Source of the DNA: a bacterium CPR1
GTDB lineage: Bacteria > Vulcanimicrobiota > Xenobia > Xenobiales > QWHO01
DNA: 34,766 bases
Direction: 5' to 3'
Assembly (NCBI GenBank): GCA_021404945.1
Contig: QWHO01000012.1
Coordinates: forward strand, 1 to 34,766
The stretch's first letter is position 1; each line of letters begins with the position of its first letter. The notes beneath the pieces are model-generated. The model was not told the origin of the DNA. It ran no database searches and saw only the letters and a list, made by a program, of their open reading frames with translations. Below, in pieces: positions 14,964-23,298 of the stretch. The translations under genes and the position numbers were made by a program.

Positions 14964-15887
14964 CTAGCCCGTCTCGATCGGTTCGTGGGTCCGGGTCTCG
15001 GGCGCGTACCAGACCTCAAAAGCTGGAATTTCTACTGCGGTTGGAGCGCCCACGACGGGGACCAGTTCAAGCACCCATGGCCTCTCCAACTGATGCCGAA
15101 ACCGATATTTCGCGTTCCTCTGCCTGCTGGGGAGCGTTACTGGGCTACGGGGGCCCTTAAATCCAACCGGCCAGATTGCCATCTGCCCCGGCCCAACGCC
15201 CTGCTCTTGGTTTAACGTCAATCCTCTAGTCGACTCACGCCAGCAGTGCTTCTCTGAGGATCGCAGTAGGGCACGAAGGCCAGTCGGCTGGCTCATCGCT
15301 TCTACAGATACTTCGCTACTAACGGCCATCATATAGCCTACCGACTTCTTGTCGAATCTGAGGTCAGCATCGCGAATGCCTGTCCAAGCGTGCCCGACAT
15401 TGCACACCTTTACGATGAATCCGTAGAAGCATTGATCCGAGCGTTCATCCTCCGGTAGCTTGGGATCAGCGCGTCTGCCAGTGTCAGAAACGAGGGGCCA
15501 AAGCTCTGCAACGTCGACTTCCATCTCAAGTACAGCCCGGGGACCGGAATAGGGCTGAGGCGCCTTCTCCTCGCGGACCATTTGGTGGACTTTGTCGCGG
15601 TAGGCTCGTAGCTCCGCTGGTTGGAGTCCCTTGCTCAACCTCGGCGTGCTGTCGTAGAGGTCGTGGTGGGCGAGGCAAAGCCAACAGAGGTTGTCTACTT
15701 TGTGATTCCGTTTCTCACCGGGTGGCTTCCTGTCTATGTGGGCGACGTGGCCCTGGCGTTTCACAGAAAGGTCGCGCTCAAATTGATAGCACAGGGCGCA
15801 AACCCGCTCTGAAACCTTAAGAATCTTGTTTACGTTTGATGGGGGTATCTCGTCGCTGGCCACCCTTGAATTTTTATCCCAAGCCAA
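14964..15887 (-). CDS. HNH nuclease-like protein with a probable beta-sandwich C-terminal domain
   Basis: Residues about 30-85 form an HNH/zinc-finger nuclease: CALC, then GHVAHIDRKPPGEKRNHKVD, then NLCWLCLAHHDLYD. The two CxxC pairs should bind zinc, and H-x-D, N and H-H form the HNH core. After a short helix the rest (about 120-307) is beta-rich, with CFYGFIVKVCNVGHAWTGI and ELVPVVGAPTAVEIPAFEV. This recalls an Ig-like sensory or binding domain, which is inference. The TTG at 15887 has AGGA 7 nt upstream; a GTG at 15863 is the alternative. It is divergent from the gene at 15996 with a 108-bp gap. Base composition is lower in G+C than flanking chromosome, suggesting transfer. Confidence 0.75.
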   Translation of the reverse strand: MAWDKNSRVASDEIPPSNVNKILKVSERVCALCYQFERDLSVKRQGHVAHIDRKPPGEKRNHKVDNLCWLCLAHHDLYDSTPRLSKGLQPAELRAYRDKVHQMVREEKAPQPYSGPRAVLEMEVDVAELWPLVSDTGRRADPKLPEDERSDQCFYGFIVKVCNVGHAWTGIRDADLRFDKKSVGYMMAVSSEVSVEAMSQPTGLRALLRSSEKHCWRESTRGLTLNQEQGVGPGQMAIWPVGFKGPRSPVTLPSRQRNAKYRFRHQLERPWVLELVPVVGAPTAVEIPAFEVWYAPETRTHEPIETG

Positions 15888-15995
15888 TGCGAGATCCTGT
15901 CGAACAACAGACCACTCAGGCGAAATCGTCTAGTCTGATGTGTCCGGAACTCTGTTCGAAAGGAGCTTTGCTCACGCGCCATCAAACCGAGCGAC

Positions 15996-17171
15996 GTGAG
16001 AGCTCAACTACACGGTTGGCTGGAAAACCTGGCTAACCCTCAGGACTTTGACCACATGGCGCGCCTGCTACTCCAGCGCTACATCCCGGGCTACGTCAGC
16101 AATGCTGATAGTGCTGGCGACGATGGAGCCGATGGCTACAGTGTCGCAGAGCGTAGCGTTTACCAGATCTGGTGCCCCGAGATGCTGGACGACTACCAGG
16201 GCAAGGCGCGCGACAAGATCACCCGCGATGTCAAGAAGGTCACGCGGCTCGAGGAGAAGCTTGAGGGCGTCAAGTTCAAGTCTTGGGTGTTCGTAACGAG
16301 CCGCGACTTGGATAACAAGTCGTTCTCGCACCTCGTCAAGAAGGCCAAAGATCACGGGCTGGAAGGGTCCTTCATCGGCCAGAACCAGTTCATCTCCTGG
16401 CTGCTGCACTCGCCGGATATCTTCGAACAATTCTCGCCTTGGCCGATCGACCGAACGGGCTGGCAAGCATTCGAGGACTCTGTGCGGCCCGCATTAGAAT
16501 GGATCAACTCCGTGATCCCCAGCAATTTCCAGCGCCATCCTCTACTGTTCACGGCAGCGCGACCACTTCGGGTGCTTGAGATCCCGTTTGAGGAGCTCGA
16601 AGAGATCGCGGCGATTAGCTCGCGAAACATGATCGGGCGCTGCTCACGCGGACGTGGAGCGAGTCGCGATGTCGACGGGCTCTTCTTTCGTGAGGAGGTT
16701 CCAATGTCCGACGGCCGGGATTACTTCAACTCCTGGAAACTCTGCACGGATGGCTCTTTCTTTGTCGGAAACACCTGGGTTCACGGCTGGAGAGGTTCAT
16801 TCCCCCACGAAGAGCCATTTGGACAGATGCGACTCTGCCTCTCGATACTGTGCCTCGTTAAACGCATCCTTCAGTTCGCTGCATACCTCGAACGGCTCAG
16901 AGAAGCCTTAAGAGTCCAGAATCTACACACGCCTGGCTTCAACGTGATGCTCCGCTTATCGCGGATTCAAGGCCTTCACGCCTTGGCGGGAGACAACTGG
17001 GACTATCAGGGCAAAACGGCCGACATCGACCCCATTCAAATCTGCACCCAGTGGACTGAGCCAAACGTGCAAGTAATGGACCAGATACACAAAATCCTGT
17101 GGCTCTTCCGGTGTTCACTTCCGTTCCCGCGGGACTGGCTGGCAAAGATACAAGCCAAGTTGGACCAGTAG
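15996..17171 (+). CDS. Unrecognised protein, possible PD-(D/E)xK-like N-terminal domain
   Basis: The 391-residue protein opens with a helix (LHGWLENLANPQDFDHMARLL) and then GDDGADGYSVAERSVYQIW followed by CPE and a Lys-rich helix. The order G-D-D-G-x-D-G ... E-x-x-x-Y-Q-I resembles restriction-like nuclease families with a D-G-x-D-G turn, although the usual catalytic Lys after the Q/E is not present. The C-terminal two thirds are helical and unassigned. The marked start is GTG 15996. An AAAGGAG site at about 15959-15965 fits poorly with this GTG (30 nt away); the frame is open upstream through IKPSDVRAQL, with ATC where a start might be expected. It is divergent from the HNH gene and convergent with the helical-protein gene. 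Confidence 0.65.
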   Translation: MRAQLHGWLENLANPQDFDHMARLLLQRYIPGYVSNADSAGDDGADGYSVAERSVYQIWCPEMLDDYQGKARDKITRDVKKVTRLEEKLEGVKFKSWVFVTSRDLDNKSFSHLVKKAKDHGLEGSFIGQNQFISWLLHSPDIFEQFSPWPIDRTGWQAFEDSVRPALEWINSVIPSNFQRHPLLFTAARPLRVLEIPFEELEEIAAISSRNMIGRCSRGRGASRDVDGLFFREEVPMSDGRDYFNSWKLCTDGSFFVGNTWVHGWRGSFPHEEPFGQMRLCLSILCLVKRILQFAAYLERLREALRVQNLHTPGFNVMLRLSRIQGLHALAGDNWDYQGKTADIDPIQICTQWTEPNVQVMDQIHKILWLFRCSLPFPRDWLAKIQAKLDQ

Positions 17172-17180
17172 CCCGACAAC

Positions 17181-17205
17181 GCCTCCGCACGGTACCTGGA
17201 GGCGC
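17181..17205. other. Hairpin in the convergent gap
   Basis: CGCCTCC (17181-17187) pairs perfectly with GGAGGCG (17199-17205) across an 11-nt loop, 10 bases after the stop of the gene at 15996-17171. There is no T tract. It may terminate or stabilise the transcript. Confidence 0.35.
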
Positions 17206-17266
17206 GGTGCAGCCCAATGCGAGCCCTGGCGGGCATCGAGCTTGATTGCATCTATGCCCTGCAGGG

Positions 17267-18256
17267 TCACGGTTGCGCGGCCCCGGGCTTCGGCCCGGCT
17301 GCATCTTTGCCTTTTGGCGCTTCACGGTCCCTGGCTTCCTTCAGGCTCTTCTTGAATCGATCAACCCCGGCTCCGTCCTTATCCTCGTCGTTCGCGATAG
17401 TCGAAAGCATCTCAGCGCTCCAGCCAGCATCCTCTTGAGCCAACACCATGCGTGCCTTCTTGGAAATGGCATCGGCCTTCTCGAGTTTCTTAGCGAGAGT
17501 CCGCGCATCTACTCGCAGGTCATCTGTGACACGGGTCCATACTCGGAGCAGACTGTTGCCGACATATACAAACATCAACACGTGCTCCCGTTTTCGAACC
17601 GGGTCATCTTGAAGAGAAACCTTGATCCCGCCTGGAGATTTCTTCTCTGCCTTGTCGATCATCGTGAGGAAATTGGCATGCGCTCCGGACTCGCTGAACC
17701 AGTCGTATAGGCCCAGAAGATGCCACAAGAACCCGTATTTTTTCTCGTTTCCAAAGGCGCTCGGTATCGAAAAGTAACTCTTGAACTTCCCTTTTACCTC
17801 CGGATCGACAACGTGACTCATCCACAGGTCGGCCCGATCATCAGAGTCGGCGATCTTGGCGGCGTATGCGGCGTACTCGATCGCTCGACGAGTCGTCAGC
17901 GCTGCATTGGAGCGAAACCCAGCGGCCGCAAGGGTGTAGGATAAAGCCCAGTCATTGTGGCTCGCTATCATTAACTTTAGACGCGCTGTGTCGGCTACAT
18001 AGCTCTCCTGGCGGCTGGCGCGAGAATGTTGTTGCAAGAAGAAAAAGCACTGGTGTATGTATTCAGCCGCCTCGGCCTGCTCCGGGCAGAGTCTATTGAA
18101 GTGCTCGTAGTGCTCGCGGAACACTTCCAATCGCTGGACCAGCGTCTCAAACGTTCTCTCATTTTCCATGGAGATGAATTCGACGCATTCCCTTCCGCGC
18201 TGGGCAACGCGGGCCCAGCGTAGTTCCACGAAGGGCGCGTCGTCCAAGCTGACCAC
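17267..18256 (-). CDS. Unrecognised helical protein in the accessory island
   Basis: The 329-residue frame is predominantly helical and cytoplasmic, with no signal peptide or long membrane segment. The central part reads LKLMIASHNDWALSYTLAAAG then NAALTTRRAIEYAAYAAKI, a pattern seen in helical-bundle families whose members carry a row of small residues and paired Arg, loosely like DUF5677; I do not claim membership. The C-terminus is Lys/Glu-rich and ends KGKDAAGPKPGAAQP, and contains a GC-rich stem with a TTCG loop in the DNA (17283-17298). The start is GTG 18256; ATG 18169 is possible. It sits next to the toxin-antitoxin, HNH and possible nuclease genes, which hints at defence, but no catalytic motif is visible. 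Confidence 0.6.
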   Translation of the reverse strand: MVSLDDAPFVELRWARVAQRGRECVEFISMENERTFETLVQRLEVFREHYEHFNRLCPEQAEAAEYIHQCFFFLQQHSRASRQESYVADTARLKLMIASHNDWALSYTLAAAGFRSNAALTTRRAIEYAAYAAKIADSDDRADLWMSHVVDPEVKGKFKSYFSIPSAFGNEKKYGFLWHLLGLYDWFSESGAHANFLTMIDKAEKKSPGGIKVSLQDDPVRKREHVLMFVYVGNSLLRVWTRVTDDLRVDARTLAKKLEKADAISKKARMVLAQEDAGWSAEMLSTIANDEDKDGAGVDRFKKSLKEARDREAPKGKDAAGPKPGAAQP

Positions 18257-18317
18257 GAGCTCGCGCTTTGCTGAGGGACCGACAGGACGGGTGGTTGCCC
18301 TTGGTCTTAGATTGGAC

Positions 18318-18656
18318 CTACTTCACGAACTTGCCAGGTTCAGAGATGAACTCGGCCTTTTCAGCCTCGTTACAGAAGACATAGGTCTTCCCCTTGTAAT
18401 CGAGGAGCTCGACGACCGCTTCTTCTTCAGTCGTGCCCTCCCTGACATTGCAGACAATGCAGACCCCCTTGTCGCCCTTCTTTTTGCTGCCAACAGCATA
18501 GGCAGCGACCTCGCTCGAGGCAGCGGGGCTGGACGTGGTGGCCGTGGTCGGGGTGCTTGAGGAGTTAGTTGGGCTGGACTGGGTCTCCGGCGAGTTTCCG
18601 CATCCCGTCAAGGACGCAGCTACGAGCAGGGTCATGAGCACAAGAGTGGATTTCAT
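18318..18656 (-). CDS. YHS/TRASH-like metal-binding lipoprotein
   Basis: The 112-residue product has a lipoprotein signal, MKSTLVLMTLLVAASLTGC, then a Ser/Thr-rich linker and a compact Cys motif: GVCIVCNVREG ... YKGKTYVFCNEAEKAEFIS ... PGKFVK. The C-x-x-C, the Y-x-F-C strand and the following helix plus P-x-K-F ending match the YHS/TRASH metal-binding pattern. I infer a periplasmic metal chaperone or sensor. Its ATG overlaps the stop of the RND permease gene (ATGA), so it is the last gene of the efflux operon. Confidence 0.85.
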   Translation of the reverse strand: MKSTLVLMTLLVAASLTGCGNSPETQSSPTNSSSTPTTATTSSPAASSEVAAYAVGSKKKGDKGVCIVCNVREGTTEEEAVVELLDYKGKTYVFCNEAEKAEFISEPGKFVK

Positions 18657-21600
18657 ACGACCTCCTTGGTGTTTGGGTTTCGACCTGGAACAAGAGTGTA
18701 AAGTGCCGGCAACAGCACCAGAGTGAGTAATGTCGAGGTGAATAGGCCGCCGATGACGACCGTGGCCAGGGGCTTCTGCACCTCGGCCCCGGTGCCAGTG
18801 GAGAGAGCCATCGGGAAAAACCCAATGGCGGCGACCGTCGCAGTCATCAGCACCGGCCGAAGCCTGTTCAGAGCCGCGTCCTCCACCGCGGCCATGAGCG
18901 CCATCCCGCGATCGAGATTCTGCCGGATGGACTGGACCATGACCATGTCCGCGAGCACGGCGATTCCCGACAGAGCGATGAAGCCAACCCCAGCCGAGAT
19001 AGAGAACGGAGTCCCGGTAAAGAACAGCGCCAGAATGCCGCCCGAAAGCGCGAAAGGGATGCCCGTAAAGACGCGCATTGCGTCCAGAACGCGGTTGTAG
19101 GTGATGTAGAGCAAGAGGAAGATTAGTGCGAAGGTGATGGGCACTACCACGGCCAGACGCAGGCTGCCGGATCGAAGATGCTCATACTGTCCCCCCCACT
19201 CGATGTGGTAGCCAGCTGGCAACGCCACTTGATGGTCGACCTTGCTCTGAACTTCCTCCACGTAGCTTCCCAGATCTCGGCCACGCACGTTGGCCTGGAC
19301 CACGATGCGTCGCTGGCCGCTCTCACGGCTGATCTGAACAGGACCCTCAAGACTGACGATGTCCACAACTTCAGCCAGAGGAACCTTTTGCCCGTTCTCC
19401 CCGGCCACCACGATCCGAGCGATGGCCTCCGGATCCTCACGGAAGAGCTCGGGATAACGGACCACGAGGTCAAAGGCGCGCTCCCCCTCGGCAATCTGTC
19501 CGACCGTTGCTCCGCCGATGGCAGTCTCAATGACCTGTTGGACGTCGGCCACGTTGAGACCGTAACGCGCGAGATCCGCTCGTCGAATGCGCAGCTGCAG
19601 GATAGGGAGCCCCGCAGTGCTCTCGACACTCACGTCGACGCCCCCATGCACGGAGCGCATAATTTTCGCCACCTCAGTGGCTTTCTGTTGCAGCAGAGTC
19701 ATGTCTGGACCAAAGATCTTGACCCCAATCTCCGAGCGGATTCCGACGCCCTCGGAGAGCTCGTTCATCCGCATCTCGATCGGCTGGGTGAAGGAAGCCT
19801 TCATCCCGGGAATGACGGCCAGAGCCTCCTCGATCCGCTCGATGAGCTCGGCCTTGGTGCGAGCTTCGCGCCACTCCGAGCGCGGCTTGAGAGGAAGGTA
19901 GATGTCAGCCTGAGCCAACAGCATAGGGTCGGTGGCGATGTCCGGACGGCCGATTCGGGTTGCGGCGCTCTCGATCTCGTTCGGGAACTTCTTCAGGAGA
20001 TAGCGCTCGATCCGAGTGGCGCGCTCGATGGCGGTCTCGACCGAGATTCCAGGAAGATACGAGGGATTGATGCAGATCGCTCCCTCGTCCAACTTGGGCA
20101 AGAACTCCGCCCCCAGCAACGGGAATAGAGCTGCCGTCAGGAAGAAGAACACGATGGCCGCCCCCAGCAGGCGCACGCGGAACCGCACCGCCCAGCGGAT
20201 CACCCTCAAGTAGTGGCGCTGGAGCCAGAGCATAGCCCGATTCTCCCGTTCGTCCTCGGGGCGCAGGAAATAGGCGCAAAGAGCCGGGATCACAGTCGCG
20301 GACAAGAGAAGGGCGCCGGTCAGGGCCAGGACGACGGTCAGCGCCATCGGACGGAACATCTTGCCCTCCACCCCGACCAGGCTGAGCACGGGCAGGTAGG
20401 CGGCAATGATGATCAGCTCGCCGAACTGACTGGCTTGGCGCACTTCGATGGTAGCGCTCCGGAGCGCCTCGAGACGCTCCTCTTGCGTCAGCGCCCGGCG
20501 CAAGACGTGGCGGCGCTCGGCCAGGCGGCGCACACAGTTCTCCACGATGATGACCGCGGCGTCTACGATGAGGCCGAAGTCGATCGCGCCCAGGCTCATG
20601 AGGTTGGCCGAGATGCCGAAGAAACGCATTCCGACCAGGGCAAACAGCATGGCCAGCGGGATGGCTGAGCTGACGATGAGCCCTGCCCGCAGTTGGAGCA
20701 GAAAGAGAAACAGCACTCCGATGACCAACAAACCGCCGTGCAGCAGGTTCTCTCCGGCTGTGTGGAGGGTCTGATTCACCAGGACCGTTCGATCCAGAAA
20801 GCCGACCAGTCTGACACCCGGGGGGAGCTCATCCTGGAGCTCGGCCATGCGCTCTTTGACACGCTGGGTCACCGTGCGGCTGTTTTCCCCCAGCAACATG
20901 ACGGCGATCGCGGCCACGGCCTCGCCGCGGCCGTCCTTGGTGATGGTCCCCTGGCGCAAGGCCGGACCGAACTGAACGTCAGCGACGTCGGCCAGGAGCA
21001 CGGGGACCCCGTTCTTGGCGGTCAGGACGATGGAGCGCAGGTCGTCCAGACTGGTGATGACTCCAATTCCTTGGACCAGCTGCTGCTCGTCCTGCTTGCG
21101 GATGTAGGCACCGCCGGCATTGCGGTTGTTCTTCTCAACCGCTTCCACCAGCTGGCTCAAGGAGATCCCGTAAGCTTTCAATCGCTCGGGGTCCGGGAGA
21201 ATCTGGTATTGCTTGACCAAGCCGCCGAACGTGTTGATCTCGATCACGCCCGGCACGGTCCGCAGGCGCGGCCGGACCTGCCAGTCGAGGATGGTGCGAC
21301 GCTCCATCAGAGAGACGCCTTCCCCTTCTACGAAGACGTAATAGATCTCGCCCAACCCCGTGGCGATGGGCGTCAAAACGGGCAACTCGACGCCGGGAGG
21401 CAGAGCCTTGCCGGCCTCCACCAGGCGCTCGGCGACCAGTTGCCGCGCTCGGTAAAGATCCGCGTCGTCTTCCAGGATGAGCGTGATCTGGGAGAGGCCA
21501 AACTGCGTGATGCTCCGCATCTGAACCACCTCGGGCACACCCGAGAGAGCCAGCTCGAGCGGTCGCGTCACCTGACGCTCCACTTCCTCCGGAGAGAGGG

Positions 21601-21763
21601 CGGGAGCCGTCGTGTTCACCACCACCTGCGGCGTCGTGATGTCCGGAACGGCATCGATGGGAAGCGTCCAGGCCGAGTACACACCCGCGAGAATCAATCC
21701 GAATGCGGCGACCAACACCAGCAAACGCTGGCGGATGGAGAAGTCGATCAGCGCGTTCAGCAT
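18653..21763 (-). CDS. CzcA/CusA family heavy-metal efflux RND permease
   Basis: HME-RND permeases use the proton gradient to pump metal cations from cytoplasm or periplasm through an adaptor and outer-membrane channel. The 1036-residue length fits. The N-terminus MLNALIDFSIRQRLLVLVA begins TM1, followed by DITTPQVVVNTTAPALSPEEVE, typical of the family. TM4 carries DFGLIVDAAVIIVEN (about residue 395), the D-F-G-x-x-x-D relay of Czc/Cnr-type Zn/Co/Cd/Ni pumps rather than the CusA form. GAEVQKPLATVVIGGLF near the C-terminus is also characteristic. The ATG at 21763 lies 2 bp after the adaptor stop. The substrate is inferred to be divalent cations. Confidence 0.93.
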   Translation of the reverse strand: MLNALIDFSIRQRLLVLVAAFGLILAGVYSAWTLPIDAVPDITTPQVVVNTTAPALSPEEVERQVTRPLELALSGVPEVVQMRSITQFGLSQITLILEDDADLYRARQLVAERLVEAGKALPPGVELPVLTPIATGLGEIYYVFVEGEGVSLMERRTILDWQVRPRLRTVPGVIEINTFGGLVKQYQILPDPERLKAYGISLSQLVEAVEKNNRNAGGAYIRKQDEQQLVQGIGVITSLDDLRSIVLTAKNGVPVLLADVADVQFGPALRQGTITKDGRGEAVAAIAVMLLGENSRTVTQRVKERMAELQDELPPGVRLVGFLDRTVLVNQTLHTAGENLLHGGLLVIGVLFLFLLQLRAGLIVSSAIPLAMLFALVGMRFFGISANLMSLGAIDFGLIVDAAVIIVENCVRRLAERRHVLRRALTQEERLEALRSATIEVRQASQFGELIIIAAYLPVLSLVGVEGKMFRPMALTVVLALTGALLLSATVIPALCAYFLRPEDERENRAMLWLQRHYLRVIRWAVRFRVRLLGAAIVFFFLTAALFPLLGAEFLPKLDEGAICINPSYLPGISVETAIERATRIERYLLKKFPNEIESAATRIGRPDIATDPMLLAQADIYLPLKPRSEWREARTKAELIERIEEALAVIPGMKASFTQPIEMRMNELSEGVGIRSEIGVKIFGPDMTLLQQKATEVAKIMRSVHGGVDVSVESTAGLPILQLRIRRADLARYGLNVADVQQVIETAIGGATVGQIAEGERAFDLVVRYPELFREDPEAIARIVVAGENGQKVPLAEVVDIVSLEGPVQISRESGQRRIVVQANVRGRDLGSYVEEVQSKVDHQVALPAGYHIEWGGQYEHLRSGSLRLAVVVPITFALIFLLLYITYNRVLDAMRVFTGIPFALSGGILALFFTGTPFSISAGVGFIALSGIAVLADMVMVQSIRQNLDRGMALMAAVEDAALNRLRPVLMTATVAAIGFFPMALSTGTGAEVQKPLATVVIGGLFTSTLLTLVLLPALYTLVPGRNPNTKEVV

Positions 21764-21765
21764 AC

Positions 21766-23298
21766 CTAATCGGCCCCGCAACAACCGTCGGCCAGCGCGC
21801 TCTTGAGGGCCTCGGACTTGAGATAGAAAGTTCCGCTGACGGCCAGCTTCTCGCCGGACTTCAAACCGTCGGTCACCTCCTGCCAGCCTTCCCCACGCGC
21901 TCCGAGCAAGACATGGCGTACCTCGAAGCTGCCGGGTCGCTCCAGCTCGACGTAAAGGGTGGGCCGGCCGGCGTGATCCTGCAACGCGCCGTCTGGAACC
22001 GTGAGCTTCTTGACGCGCACGTCGGTGATCAGGTCCCCTCGAACGAAGGCACCGGACTTGAGCGAGGCATCCGGATTCGTGAGCTCGGCACGGACCATGA
22101 CCGAGCGCGTCGTCTCATCGGCCGCTGGACCGATGGATTCCACACGGCCCTTGAAGGTGCGCTGGGAGGACTCGCCCCGTAAGACGACCGGGTCTCCTTG
22201 TCTCACTTTGGCCAGGTCGCGAGGCGCAACGGCCAGCTCGGCCCAGACTCGATCGAGATCGATGACCGTGAAGGCGACGTCCTCCGGGTCGACCAACTGG
22301 CCGAGAGTCAGGCTGGTGTCCTGAACCACCCCGGCGATCGGAGAGCGAATGGAGATGGTGCTCCCACCCCCCAGCTCGCCTCCCAGCAGAGCGACCTTGT
22401 CGGCGGCTCCATCACGCTCCACCGCAGCCAGACGGAGCTCCGACTCAGCCTCGACCAGCTCGCGGGAGGTTCGGTACCCCCCCGACTGGATGCGCTCTTC
22501 GCGGACCAGAGCACCACTGGCAATCTTCGCGCTCTTCTTGGCCAGCGCGACCTCGTTGCGGGCGGCGGTAACGGCGGCCTGGGCGGCTTTGAGGCGAGCG
22601 ATGCTGTTGTTGTAGTCGGCGCGGTTCCGCTCGCGCTCCTGGGCGGACACGAGCTCGGGCACGGCCTCGGCCCGGCGCATCCTGCGCTCGGCGATCTCGA
22701 GCTCGGTTCGCGCCTGGGCCAGAGAGCTCTCGGCTTGCGCCTGTCCGCTCTGCGCCTCGAAGAGTTGCGATTCCGCGCGCACAGTGCGCTCGCGGGATTC
22801 CTCCACGGCGGGTTGGCTGAATTGGCCTAAGTCCGCGAGTTGCCGCTGGCGTGCGAGGTTCGCCTCGAGCGCGGCCACCCTGGCGGCCGCCTGCCGGTAC
22901 TCGGCCTGGGCCGAGGCCAGGTCGGCGCTCTCCAGAACGGCCAGAACCTGGCCCGGGCGCACACGCGCCCCTACCAGCACCCGCAGCCCGATGACCTTGC
23001 CTTGAGCGGGCGGGCTGACCCGCGCCTGGCGATCCCCTCCGGTCAGGATCAGCCCGGAAACCGCCAGCTTCTCCTGGACATCCCGCACGATCGGGGAACC
23101 CAGATGAATCTCGGCGAGCTCCAGAGCCTCCTGAGTGACCTGGAGATCTCCGGCTTTGCCGGCCTGGCCCTCGGGGACCTCGAGACCCGGGTGCTCGGCC
23201 GCGGCGGGCGGGCGCGAGCGACCGGCCCGTAGCGCAAACCCCAGGCCCAGCACAAGAATCAGAGCAGCGGCAGCATGCCACCAGCGCAATTTCGTCAT
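21766..23298 (-). CDS. CzcB/CusB family periplasmic adaptor (membrane fusion protein)
   Basis: The adaptor links the RND pump to the outer-membrane factor. The 510-residue protein has an N-terminal anchor (HAAAALILVLGLGFALRAG), a lipoyl-like half (SPPAQGKVIGLRVLVGARVRPGQVLAVLES), a long coiled-coil hairpin (about residues 135-285), the second lipoyl half (IRSPIAGVVQDTSLTLGQLV), a beta-barrel (VWAELAVAPRDLAKVRQGD) and a membrane-proximal domain. It ends ALADGCCGAD, an unusual CysCys tail that may bind metal. Its ATG overlaps the stop of the TolC-like gene (ATGA) and its own stop is 2 bp before the permease start, so the three proteins are made together. Confidence 0.92.
   Translation of the reverse strand: MTKLRWWHAAAALILVLGLGFALRAGRSRPPAAAEHPGLEVPEGQAGKAGDLQVTQEALELAEIHLGSPIVRDVQEKLAVSGLILTGGDRQARVSPPAQGKVIGLRVLVGARVRPGQVLAVLESADLASAQAEYRQAAARVAALEANLARQRQLADLGQFSQPAVEESRERTVRAESQLFEAQSGQAQAESSLAQARTELEIAERRMRRAEAVPELVSAQERERNRADYNNSIARLKAAQAAVTAARNEVALAKKSAKIASGALVREERIQSGGYRTSRELVEAESELRLAAVERDGAADKVALLGGELGGGSTISIRSPIAGVVQDTSLTLGQLVDPEDVAFTVIDLDRVWAELAVAPRDLAKVRQGDPVVLRGESSQRTFKGRVESIGPAADETTRSVMVRAELTNPDASLKSGAFVRGDLITDVRVKKLTVPDGALQDHAGRPTLYVELERPGSFEVRHVLLGARGEGWQEVTDGLKSGEKLAVSGTFYLKSEALKSALADGCCGAD

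Noticed and set aside
17283-17298. GC-rich TTCG-loop hairpin as a terminator
   Set aside because: It lies inside the coding end of the helical protein gene and has no T tract.
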